A stretch of 49,921 nt of DNA from Tubiluchus corallicola (taxonomy: Eukaryota > Priapulida > Priapulimorpha > Priapulimorphida > Tubiluchidae), in the NCBI GenBank assembly GCA_030141605.1, contig JAQGDQ010000329.1, positions 45,001 to 94,921 on the forward strand, in the 5' to 3' direction. Numbering within the stretch: position 1 is the first letter of the stretch; the number at the start of each line of letters is the position of its first letter. Positions 19,755-30,739 of this stretch are shown piece after piece. Under the pieces are notes generated by a model that was not told the origin of the DNA, made no database searches, and worked only from the letters and a program-made list of their open reading frames with translations. The position numbers and the translations under genes are program-made.

Positions 19755-22700
19755 GTGTTTCCGTCATATCCGTAGGGGCAGATGCAATAGAACGTGTAGA
19801 AGTAGAATGGTCTAGGTTTACATGTGCCTCCATTCTGACAAGGATCACCATCACAGGGGTTAATTTCACAACTGAAACAGTTATGAAAGCTTTTGAAAGC
19901 TGCACTTGGGGTAAAACAAAACGGCATTAATGAAGTTGTTTATATTGTACGTAATAGTTGATCACTACTGAATGCAAAGAAAGCTAGACAAGCAAATTAC
20001 TTTAATAAAGTAGTAAATTACTGTCATGAACTTCCTGATAGCCACATTAAAAGTTTTATAGAAATTGCCCGAAATGAGCGTGTAAAATTTGCAATATTTT
20101 ATGATGAACAAGAATTTGTTGGTAGGAGTGGTAAAGAAATTAATAGGGAATTAGATGACAGTGATAGTAAACGTGGGGTATATTATATTATAAATTCTAG
20201 GCTGGAGCTGCATAAGGTTTGTTTTAATTGTATTTTGACTGAGTATTTGCAAGGTACCGTACTGGTTTACACCATCTTAGAATTGACAGTGGAAGATGGG
20301 CTAGAACTCCTAGACAAAACAGAATATGTAATTAATTTTTATAACTTAAGGGTTTTACATTTTATGTACATGCTCTTGTGGAATGTCTTGGTACAAAATT
20401 TAATGTTGCGCCTGTGTTTTAATGTGCTTTTACTGAAAGCTAGATATGTGGTTACAATAGTAGCGTATAAGTTAGTTGGTATATATTAATATATTATTAT
20501 ATGTAATTATCTATGTATTATATATATATATAATATATATATATTGTATTATATGTATATATGTAATATATACAATATATATATATATATACAATATATA
20601 TATATAATATACAATATATGTATATTGTATATATGTAATTATTGTATTACATATATATAATATGTATTATATATATGTAATATAATATATGTTTATAATA
20701 TAATAGCTGTGTAATGAAACCTATTTCCTATAAGGTAATATATTGTAATATACTAATGTTAGAAATTCTTACAGTAGCTTAAATAAAAAAAACTTACAAT
20801 CTTCCATGGGTGCCCCATTGACAGTAACAGGAAAAAGCGTTATATCCATACTGTCCAGGTGTTACGCACATTCCATCATTCAGGCATGGGTTAGGTTCAC
20901 ATGGATTCGTACGAGTCTCACATCTGCAACAAGAACAACTATGTGCAAAGAGGACAGAAACTTGTTAATTCGACTCATTTCTTTACGCGGTTACATTTTG
21001 GAGAGTTTTTTCTCTTTTGGCATCTTTGATTTACCGTGCTTTAGCTGTCAAAAAGGCAAGGCAGTAACTTTGCACCTCTCTGTTGTTATCTGTTACTGTT
21101 GCTGTTGTCGTTTGCTGTTACCGCTGTTAATGTCGCTACCGTTCAGTCGCTATTGCTGTCACTAGCGCCACCGATTTTTACTTGTTCGTACATGTATTTC
21201 AATATGTTAATAACTCATAGAGAATTTTTTCACATATTTCTTCCAAGCCAGTACGACTTTGCTTGAACATCTTCAGAAAAAAATTAGCCATTCGACAGTA
21301 TCGTTGTTGCTGTAAGTCAAACCTTAAGTGAATCACGGCTCGAGTCTTAACTACAACCGTGACGTGACATTTGGTTAAAGCAAAATCGTCTGCCGCGTCA
21401 GTTTGTTTAGTTGTTTTACGCTGACACACTGACTTTACTTAATTATGCATTAGTCTCTGGGTAGAGTGATTTACTATAAGGATTTTGGTTGAGAACAAGA
21501 TAAAATGGAGTAGTCAAGGTTCTAGCTAGCTGTTAAAACTGTTATTACAACAGAATGGGCTGTGTAGCGTTGTCAAGTGTATACAAGTGCGTTAAGTACT
21601 TAACTGCTGACCTTTTCACGATCTTCATCAATCGCTGGAACTGTGAAAAGGCTTTTAGCATTAAAACAGCGTTTTTGTGAATTTAGAGCATCAGCTAAAA
21701 GTTCATTTAAACTGTAATTATTCCAAATCAGTTTAAGAATAAATTGATAAGGCAATACATAATGGTTAAAAGTAAAACAGACGATCAGTCCCTCCAGGAT
21801 TTATTAATGAGCGTTTACTTACCGTTCACCCTCGTATCCATATGGGCAATCGCAGTAAGCCTCGTAGCCTCTTTGGACACAAGTTCCATCATTCAAACAG
21901 GGATTGGGATAACAAGGATTCACTTCAGTCTCACAGATAGAACCTTCAAATCCATGACGACAGTGGCATTGAAAATCATATGCCATGTAGGGTGGTAATA
22001 GTTCACACCACCCTTCATTTCTGCAGGGATTTGGATGGCAGGGATTACCATCTGAAAACACAAAATTATTATGTAAAAAATATATTGTTTTTTTGCATTT
22101 GTCAAAATTAGTCTTGTATAGTACATAATATGTCTCTTTAACACATGATCATGTTTTACATGTGTAAAAATGCTGACCGGAAAGCATATACGCTATGACT
22201 TACTATACCGATGTAAAAGGTGTACGTCTGACTATCGTATAAAACGAGGGTCATACCAGAACAAAACTGTTTCATGTTTATGAAAGCCAATGTAAAAATT
22301 GGTCCTAGAAATGCGATAACCAAAGAGGTCTTTGGGTTGCACTGAAGTATATCGCAAAGTAGCGGCCCACCAGCAAGTAGCACTTGGAATTTGTTAGTAT
22401 ATGTAATTTGTACAAGAGAGAAAAGAAATATGTAATAAATGTGAAAAAGGAAAAGTAAGGCAGGTCAGTAAGAACAGAATAGCGCTAAAAAAATTTGGAG
22501 AAAGAAGGTCATGGGAGTAGGTTTACATATTACAGTTTTAGTTGTTTGGGAGGTGATTATAATCTCATTTATGCAGGAGTGTAATTATAATCATAAAAAT
22601 AGCTTGTATTAATAGAGAGAAATTTTATATACGTATAGTTATAATATTTTGCAAGGAATATGTTATGAAAGGAGTAAGGAAGACAAAAACAACTACAAAT

Positions 22701-25700
22701 ACAGGTTTTTGGAGTCGTCAAGAGGAACTTGAAAGTTGAGTTTCGACCTTTCAAATGGATGAAAATAATAAGAAAATGTACAATAAAACGTCTCCACGGC
22801 CAAAACTTAACAATATTGCAATAAGTTAGATGCTTCATGTGTACGTTAAGCTCGCAAACATGTATAAGTACTAGATAGAACAGAATTGGATTATCAAGGC
22901 ACATGCAGGACCATAATATCATCAACATTTTCCTTATGTCAGTCATCGGCTGAACATTGATAAAAGTTCATTTTTCAATTTCTGAAAAACTTTGTTTCAC
23001 ATTATTTCAATAATCTACCAATTTTTGTTGTTTAACCATTAATAAGAGCAATTAAAATAATGTAGAGCTTTCTTACTTTATTTCAGGTAGAATTAATCAG
23101 TTATAATTACACGTGGTACCTCTACAAACACCTTCGTAAGGATATGCGTGTGCACCCATATCTTTAGACTCGCATGTGAATGGTGGTTTGCAAGCAGTAC
23201 ATCCAGAGTTATCGCCATCAATCGTAATTAGACAAGAATCGCCAATTTCTGCAGATTTTTTACAAAAGGCTGGAAAAATATGAATAAAAGTTGTTAAATT
23301 TTCAGTTATCAGCCTTATGGGTCTAAGTAAATCATGAGAATTGTTGTTTACATAAACATGAACATAAGCTGTCGTCACGCTAAAGTTGTCGCTGGGGTGA
23401 GAGTCAACAACTGACATTGGCAGGTTTAACAGACTATTTTTGTAGTTGCGATGTTCGTGTTAAACAGATGAAATCACTGGATGAAAACATAGTTTAACTT
23501 TGCGATCTGTATTTTACTCAATATCATTGTCTCATAGTCAGTCCACATATATACGAAAATGGTAAGAATAATCAACAGTAGTAAACAAATGTTAACCCTT
23601 TCATACCCGTTGTATCCCGTGGGATACGAGAACATTTTCTGCCTTTAAAATTAATGAATTTTAAAACTGACAGTTATTTGATCTGTTAATAGTTATTTTG
23701 ATTTAAGCCAATAACAATAGACTAAAGATGATGATAAAATGGCAAACTAGAAAATCTACATAGCATAAAAAAACTGCGCAAGGTACAGTACTTTAGAGAC
23801 GACTTTTTACAGATCAGCATAGCGTGCATACTAAATGTCTCAAATACTTTAAAAAATTATCAGCAGTTGCAAAATGAAGCACATTTTATGCTTTCATTGA
23901 ATCCCAATGTATCCCATGGGATACAGACCACATTTAGCACGCGGGCACAGGTAGAAAAAATAATTACTATGGGTAAACAAGATGGACATACTGAAATTTT
24001 TTTCTTATTAAAAAAATAATTTGGGACTGAAAGGGTTAAAGTAAAATCCATTAGCCAATATATCATGGCGCCTGAGTCAAAACGTTATTATAACCACACA
24101 ACTGTTTAAGCCTATTGCTTGTCCTCTGATCTTACTACCAAGTGTGAAAAACTAGTCTACATTCACAGAGAAGCCCAGTAGCCCAGTTCCATACAAACAT
24201 ATAGCAATAGCAAGAACATACATATATTGGAAACTTCCAAGTGTACAAACAGATGTCAGCACTGGCTAACTGTAAATTAAATGCTCGCATCTGAGCCATA
24301 AGCAGACATTTACTTTTTCCTATCTCTACGCCGACAAGTTATTTTTAAAAATTAAACAGACATTAAATGGAGCAGCAACCATTTTCAGAGCAGCAACCAA
24401 AATTTTTTCCCTTTTGGTCTAGGAACCCATTTGGTTTACAGGTAGTTAGAGGTTAGAGGTAGAATCCCACCATTATCAAGGAAATCATTTTCTTTAAAGC
24501 TGGTTAATTAACTTACAACTACGTATTTTAGTATAAAATTATTCTGACTACGGAGCTGATTTTAATAATTTTAGGATTGTGACCAGAACTACAAATAGCT
24601 GGGTCTTTTTAAAAAACGTAAGTTTATCGATGTATCCTAACAAGCCTTCTGTTAATGTACAAAGTAGTTCAATTCCAGTAACTTTATTTTCAACACCTAC
24701 TATATTATAATTATTAACACTTATTATTAACAACTACAATACTTCTCTAGCGGGCTGTTCAGAATGCGCCCCCCCCTCACGTTTTCTGATTTTATTTATC
24801 GCCAAAATTCCAAAAGCTATGTCTTTCTATCTATTGCTTATGGCTTTTTGTGTTTGGAAGGTAAAGGAAGGAAACTATTGCGCTATAATGGGGGTCTACA
24901 ACTGTCATTTATCTAAAAAGGTAATTAAAGATGGGAAAGAAATTAAAATGCGACTAATGCGTAAACTAACTGTCATAGCCCTCTTTTGTATCACGCTTGA
25001 TGCAGCAAAGATTGGACGGGCAGTCTGCCCTGTTTTTGCATAGCCTTTCACCGGGAACCTAGAGAAAAAAAATAATAATGAATCCGCATTACTGATAAAG
25101 CAGCATGTTTATTAATAATAAATCAAATCAAGTCAAATCAATTTATTTCACTCCAGCAATGCATATACAATACATAAACCTACAATATGATTGAAAAAAG
25201 AAAAACGTATAGGTAAAAAAGGTTGATGAAGTCAAATTAACCAAACAAAAGAGTTACTGTATGACAAGTTGAAAGCTAGGCTTGTTAAGGTGACACAAAT
25301 AAGTGCATGAATGAATAAGTGAATAATATAAGGACTCCCGCGATTTTCAACATGAAGAGATCAACAAAACCAGGAATCAGCAGATCATCAACATGCCAAC
25401 ATTGAAGTCATAAAGTCTGACAAAATGAGTAAGCACACAGCCAAAGAGAAAGAGACAGTAAAAGCTCAGGAAATCATGCATTAACCAACAACAGAAGTCC
25501 AAGACCCAGAGACCACGGTAAAATAAATACAGGCAATCATCGATATTATGCACGGATATTTCCAGCAGTTAGACCAAGTGGACGAGGAGATATAGAGTAA
25601 AGAATCAAGGAAAATATTTATCAGATGCTGCATGATATGGATGATGCTTCCGGTACACTCAGTAGCACGTGCATTAATTTTACGATTGATCAGCAGAACA

Positions 25701-28700
25701 TAACAGACCCAGCAGAGAAATGAGTGTATCGCAATCTAGATGAGTCACTGCAAAGGGCACAGCCAGAACCACAGTCACGGCACAGTCAGAAGCAGCTACA
25801 GAACGAGCAGAGCCACAGCACAATCAGCACACCAGTTTTTGACTGCCAAATTCGACATTTTATTTACAAATGTGAATTGATCAGATTTCCACATGAGTTG
25901 CATTTTCCGCAGCAGTAGGCAACAAAGCTGATTTTTTACTATAACGAGTTCAACTATCTGATCGACAAGCTATGAAGAGAAACATTACATGCCATAGCAG
26001 GTTATCAGTTCACTAAAGCAAATTATCCCTCAGTAATTGATGTACTCCGACTACCACTTGAGAAAATGCAAGTCGTGATTCTACAACTCATTCATACATT
26101 CAACAGTTTGTACAAAGCTCTTCATATACATCACATCACTAGCGATGGTCAAAAAGAGAGCTGGGCATATCATTCTCGATACCACAATGCGCTCCAGACC
26201 AAGTTGACCGACAGGAAATGTTCAAAATTTTCTGATATGCAACCACTACATAGCAAACATACAATTTATACAAGAGAAATTGAAATTGACAGAGGCTGCA
26301 TCAGATAACGTAGACAATATACAGTGAAGTATTTCCAGTTTTAGATGAAAACGACCAGCTAAACCAAACAATCCATGCATAACTGTAGAGGTCTACTGTG
26401 GATGGATTAGTATTCAACTGATAAAATGATTGCGCAGACAAAAAGAAGGATGAATGATATATTTTTATATTCTTGAAGTCATGTCATTATTCTAGAAGCT
26501 GACATGCAGACATGTCTTGCAAGCACTGTAACAAACGAAAAATACGCCATATTCTGTATTAAACTCTGTTGGCAAATAAGGACAAAGTTATCAATATCAT
26601 CCAAACTGCATTAACCTGTTTGATAATGGAAGCATGCAGTCATTTTATCACACAGGAACTAGCCTTTAGATAGAAACTGCATATCAACAATGTCTGTAGC
26701 CAGCAAGTGAACATCGGGAACAGCTGTGCCAGCAACATTAATACATTCTAGAAGCTATGACGAAACGATTATTTGTCGCGACTATCTCAGCTGAAACACT
26801 TAGTGGGCACTCTGCTGTCCTAATAAAAGGCAACTTACCACGTTATCCGCGTTGTCACAAACACCATCGTGAGGGAAGAAGAATTCTTTCTGCATGCATA
26901 CTAAGGGCTGCTTGCATGGACATGGCTGTTTGTATTCATCCAAAATAAGGCATGGATCACCTTTCTCTCGATTCAGCCTGCAAAAGCCTGGAAAAGATGC
27001 AAAGTTTCAATTGTCAGTCAGTTTGCTGAAAATATAAAACTTATGCCACTTATTGAATTTTAGCAAAATGTTTTGTCAAATATACATTGGCAGACACTTA
27101 CTCTTTCTTCAGCTCTGGTCAAGCAGAGTGATTTTCACATAAAACGAAAAATATTAATTGCCATTTTCAGAACTGCAGTCAGAATTCCTTTCAATTTTTA
27201 TCAAAGAGCCATTTGCTTAAAAACCACGTGTAGTTAGAACCGGAGCGTCATATGAGACATCAATCTCAGGCAATTTATAATTCTTTGAATGTTACCTTTC
27301 GTTAACTTAACTAGTTACCTTAAAGAGAATTAAGTAGTTCACAACCAGAAACTTTTACAAAATTAATTTTTTATTTGTGCAACCTTACAGCTTTTTAGCA
27401 ACCCCCTCTACTGATTTCCGCAACGTTTCTGCAACCTTATTGAGTCAAAGTCAAATAATTGTACTTACTGTCATACCCTCCTTTTATACTAGTGTTTGGT
27501 ACAAAGACGCAGCAATGGTTGTCTGGACAGTCAGCATCAGTAGAACATTGTCTTTCGAAACTGTGAACCACCTATGAAACAACAGAGTTGTCAAGCCGTT
27601 AATCTCTGCCTACTTCTAGGTTGACAGTCCAGAAAAAACGTTCCACTAAATTAACTCTACGCCCTCCCCCTGAGGCGTCTGTTAACCCTTTCATACCCGT
27701 TGTATCCCGTGGGATACGAGAATATTTTCTGCCTTTAAAATTAATAAAATTTTAAAACTGACAGTTATTTGACCTGTTAATAGTTATTTTGATTTATGCC
27801 AATAACAATAGACTAAAAATGGTGATAAAATGGCAAACTAGAAAATCTACATAGCATGAAAAACTGTGCAAGGTACAGTACTTCAGAGACGACTTTGTAC
27901 AGATCAGCATAGCATGCATACTAAATGTCTCAAATACTTTAAAAAATTATCAGCAGTTGCAAAATGAAGCACATTTTATGCTTTCATTGAATCCCAATGT
28001 ATCCCGTGGGATACAGGCTATATTAAGCACGCGGGCACAGGTAGAAAAAAATTATTATGTGTAAACAAGATGAATATACTGAACAAAAGTACCAAGCCAA
28101 AAAAAATTGGGACTGAAAGGGTTAATTGCAGACTGTCTGTCGTCGCCTTCTCTTTCCAAAGAGTTTTCTTACGCTGTATTCCTCCATAGAACGATTGTAG
28201 AAAAACCTCCAAAAATGCTTTTTTACTCGTTGCCTGAATGCGGTACAGAAAAATTGGAGCGAAATTTATAGCTCTTTGGGAAGAAGAGAAGCCGATGATG
28301 AGGGCCTCTTACAAACGTTTCTACTAGGATGAGGGTTCACGAGTTAGTAAGGGGAACGTTTTTTCTGGACAATCTCGTAAAACCGTATCATCTACGAAGA
28401 AAACGTAAAAAAGAATTCTACCATGATGAAAATAAGATAGCGCTTTTCTGAGACTTGTCGTAATAATCGTAAAAGAAGTTCAAATGCTCATAAATCTCTA
28501 TCGGCACGAAAGCTCATGAAAAATAAAAAAAATATTAAGATTTATGAGCATTTTGACTTCTTTAATGATTCTACCATGATGAGTTTGATTACACTTCTTC
28601 CAGAGCTAATACTCGCATTGGTTACTTAACATGCACTTAGCATCAACGAAGATGTAAATGCATGCAAAATTATTCGATTTTTATTACGGTCCAACGAACT

Positions 28701-29575
28701 TCAAGATGGCAGAAAGTGCGGGTACTGATTCTCCCGCTTCCTTCCCTAGTATGCAGGGCTTGTTTGCTTTGTTGAGCTTCACTAACAACACAAAATGCGC
28801 GCTTGCCAGCACAAGACTGCCCATTTTCAAAGTGTGGTACTATGATCTTTCTTTAGTCACCAGTTAATACTGACCGGTTGTGAATTTGATTGTCTTATTG
28901 TTTAATCTAGTGACCTTGATACTATTCTACAAACATTGTTAATGGTCCAGATGGACTTGCGAACGACCGCATCTCGGGTTTTCACTACAGGGAGTAATAT
29001 TCACTACTAAGACTTCATTTCTCCTCTGTCATAAAATTACTCACAGTAAAAAATAGATAAAAGCGGTTTATAATGTTTTCAGCGCACCCCTTTTATGCTG
29101 CTGCGCATGCGTTATTCTTCTGCAGCTGTTCGTATTGCTATTCCGCAACTGAAAAACGCATCCGCATCCGCATCTGAATGCTGCATCTACGCCACTTAAA
29201 GGTGAAAAATTCGTCTTAGGCGTAGATCGTTTTAAAGAATTTTAGATAACACGTCGCTAACTAAGCCAAAGCAAAAATAATTACTATGGCTTGTCAATAC
29301 GATAAAAAATAGATTTTTGCTGAGTCAGTTGGGCACACTGGGTGGGTAGGTGTGTCAGTGACGTTTCACCAGTTGGTGCAAACATTTTAAATTAAGATTC
29401 TTTTTTACACAGGTCTTTCAAGGAAGTAAAGCTAAGTAACATATTTTTGTGTAGGAAGTTTTTTTGGATGTAATTTAAAATTGTCTTTTCTTCCGTTTAA
29501 ACTAATTTGTAAAAATAGTCTCACCTGAAGGAAAACCACTGTACAAATCAGCTTCAGCATCGCGAACTGTTCCAT
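19755..29575 (-). CDS. Secreted protein with two prokineticin/astakine-like domains and four EGF repeats, 8 exons seen, 3' end unresolved
   Basis: The exons are 29575-29525, 27571-27469, 26987-26839, 25058-24971, 23269-23120, 22051-21823, 20923-20798 and 19871-19755. All borders are GT/AG and the phases agree throughout. Residues 1-17 start a signal peptide (MEQFAMLKLICTVVFLQ). Domain 1 has cysteines 26, 32, 37, 38, 54, 64, 74, 76, 82 and 95. Domain 2 has 108, 114, 119, 120, 133, 143, 154, 157, 163 and 179. Both begin C-x5-C-x4-CC and contain GYDS/T-FC, the ten-cysteine spacing of prokineticins, astakines and Dickkopf C-terminal domains. Each is encoded by an exon pair with a 0/1 then 1 phase pattern, so one arose by tandem duplication. 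Four EGF repeats follow (residues 182-337; NPC…NPCLNDGTC, CDCPYGYEGERC). The last lacks its final Cys at a good donor (CAC before GTGAGC), so another exon is expected below 19755 but was not found. Role unknown; a secreted ligand is inferred. The join from exon 5 to exon 6 relies on a weak donor. Confidence 0.85.
19968..20489 (+). other. Unrecognised open frame of about 174 codons in an intron of the EGF gene
   Basis: After a TGA, the frame stays open to a TAA near 20489. The first half (ARQANYFNKVVNYCHELP, IARNERVKFAIFYDEQEF, GKEINRELDDSD) has balanced charged composition, like real protein. The second half is Leu/Val-rich and runs into an ATATAT tract. It has no ATG near its start. It could be a decayed transposon or gene fragment. 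I do not recognise the family. Confidence 0.35.
20505..20705. repeat. AT-rich cryptic palindromic tract
   Basis: TATATA, TATAATATAT and TGTATATATG words alternate for about 200 bp, with many self-complementary stretches. It is simple sequence in the intron between EGF exons 7 and 8. Confidence 0.8.
21340..21665 (+). repeat. Unclassified interspersed repeat, copy 1 of 2
   Basis: About 325 bp are clearly related to 43178-43500. Shared words include TCTTAACTACAACCG, TTACTTAATTATGCAT, AGTCTGTGCG or AGTCTCTGGG, GTAGAGTGAT, TTGAGAACAAG, GGTTCTAGCTA and GCTGGAACTGTGAAAAGGCT. The copies are well diverged. No coding sense was found. This copy lies between EGF exons 6 and 7. Confidence 0.75.
23077..23099 (-). 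promoter_or_regulatory. Possible intronic poly(A) signal for a short isoform lacking EGF repeats
   Basis: If the exon-5 donor (TGTAGAG before GTACCACG) is not used, the frame reads on for eight more codons to a TGA at 23097-23099. An AATAAA (plus-strand TTTATT at 23077-23082) follows 14 bp after it. That would give a secreted protein of the two prokineticin-like domains only. AATAAA is frequent in AT-rich DNA, so this is only suggestive. Confidence 0.4.
23596..24035 (+). mobile_element. piggyBac-like MITE, copy 1
   Basis: TTAA borders both ends (23592-23595, 24036-24039). The termini are CCCTTTCATACCC and GGGACTGAAAGGG, which are inverted repeats with the first eight bases perfect. Subterminal near-palindromes GTATCCCGTGGGATAC and GTATCCCATGGGATAC lie near the two ends. 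There is no coding capacity in 440 bp. A TTAA target and CCC termini are typical of piggyBac non-autonomous elements. It lies in the intron between prokineticin-like exons 4 and 5. Confidence 0.85.
25110..25330 (-). mobile_element. 3' end fragment of a CR1-like LINE
   Basis: Read on the minus strand, the segment ends with TGCTGGAGTGAAATAAAT followed by TTGATTTGACTTGATTTGATT. This is the AATAAA-plus-short-tandem-tail ending common in CR1-like elements. No coding part remains. It sits just upstream of the exon at 25058-24971 in gene orientation. Confidence 0.5.
25390..26340 (+). pseudogene. BEL/Pao-type gag relic (DUF1759-like)
   Basis: A reading interrupted by several stops and frame changes gives EEI, LHDMDDASGTLSST, LDESLQRAQPEPQ and DCQIRHFIYKCELIRFP. 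Then come FYYNEFNYLIDKL, LHAIAGYQFTKANYPSVIDV and LEKMQVVILQLIHTFNSL. The order and wording match the gag region of BEL/Pao LTR elements: sparing of an FNYLKDKL block, then ALxAIxGxxLTxxNY and a GKxxxVVxAH block. No protease or RT follows. It is an old relic in the intron between prokineticin-like exons 3 and 4. Confidence 0.6.
27686..28121 (+). mobile_element. piggyBac-like MITE, copy 2
   Basis: TTAA lies on both sides (27682-27685, 28122-28125), and termini and internal sequence are nearly identical to copy 1 at 23596-24035, with scattered substitutions and small indels. It has the same orientation as copy 1 and lies about 4.1 kb away, in the intron between exons 1 and 2 of the same gene. 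Each copy has its own TTAA, so they look like separate insertions and not one segmental duplication. Confidence 0.85.
28415..28582. repeat. Hairpin-forming unit between 15-bp direct repeats
   Basis: ATTCTACCATGATGA occurs at 28415-28429 and again at 28568-28582. Between them, 28473-28497 and 28538-28562 are inverted repeats pairing at 23 of 25 positions around a 40-nt loop. The direct repeats look like a target-site duplication of a ~138-bp insert, or a small foldback element. Size and pairing also permit a microRNA-like precursor, but nothing shows expression. Confidence 0.6.
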
Positions 29576-30134
29576 TGTTGGAGCTTCTGTCGAATTCTTT
29601 CTCGTGCTGCGATATGCAAAGTGAACAAAGCAAACCACTGAATAAGCTTTTATTTTCAAAATTTGCTGAAGCTGCAAATCTGCGAGGGTAATCAAGGGCA
29701 GATACAGGCTTCAGAAAACTGGTAGGCCCAAAAAGAAGGGTGTCTGGAGGAGCGCCTTAAGCTCTCCCAACACGGTCCCGGACATCAGTGCATTTTACTG
29801 CATTTTGACCATTTCTGTAGCTTCTAAAAGCTATTTCCTAAAGAAATTTCATTAGTTTAAAACACGCGTAACCCCAAACTTTTGACTCATAATTACACAA
29901 AAATATATATTGATATGCAATGTTCACTAGACTGTGTTTATGACTAAGTCATAAACTCACGATTCTGTAGTATGACGAAAACTGCAAATGCTGACTATGA
30001 AAATCTTTGCTGACTTGATATTTGTTTCAAGATCATAATTTTGCTATTGCTGAATTCTCCATGTTTTATTACCTGGGAAATGTATTATAGCTCGTTTCTC
30101 CATTTAATCCACATTAAAGAATTCAAGTATAGGA

Positions 30135-30414
30135 AACCATTTAAAAAATATTGGCTATAATTGTTTACTTTCATTCTACGGCATGTTGTACTATAAAATA
30201 TAGAGAACCATTTAAAAAAATATTGGCTATAATTGCTTACTTTCATTCTACGGCATGTTGTACTATAAAATATAGGGAACCATTTAAAAAATATTGGCTA
30301 TAATTGCTTACTTTCATTCTACGACATGTTGTACTATAAAATATAGAGAACCATTTAAAAAAATATTGGCTATAATTGTTTACTTTCATTCTACGGCATG
30401 TTGTACTACAAAAG
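30135..30414 (+). repeat. 71-72-bp tandem repeat, about 4 copies
   Basis: The unit contains AACCATTTAAAAAATATTGG, CTATAATTG, TTTACTTTCATTCTACGGCA and TGTTGTACTATAAAATATAG. Copies differ by A-run length and single bases. The minus-strand open frame over it is an effect of the period. Confidence 0.95.
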
Positions 30415-30739
30415 CACTTTCTTTCTAGCACTTTAAAATCTGGCAAATTCAATTCGGTTGTAATTCTGCTTGCAGAGTACGGATATTCAACCCTGAAAAA
30501 TTCGGCTAAATCCTATATTAAATACTGCTCTGATATTTGTTAGATTGTGGTTAAGAAATCGTCGCCAAAGTGATAAACCGTAAATATTTAATGCAAATGT
30601 TTTAAAAAGTAGTATTTTTACTCCTAGTACCTCGATATGAGCAAATTAATTCGTGCATACAATTTTCCTTTCTGGATTATCAAGTCACAATCGTCTTGGT
30701 TATCACTTGTCAACCAATACCCAAAGTATTTTCCTTTGC

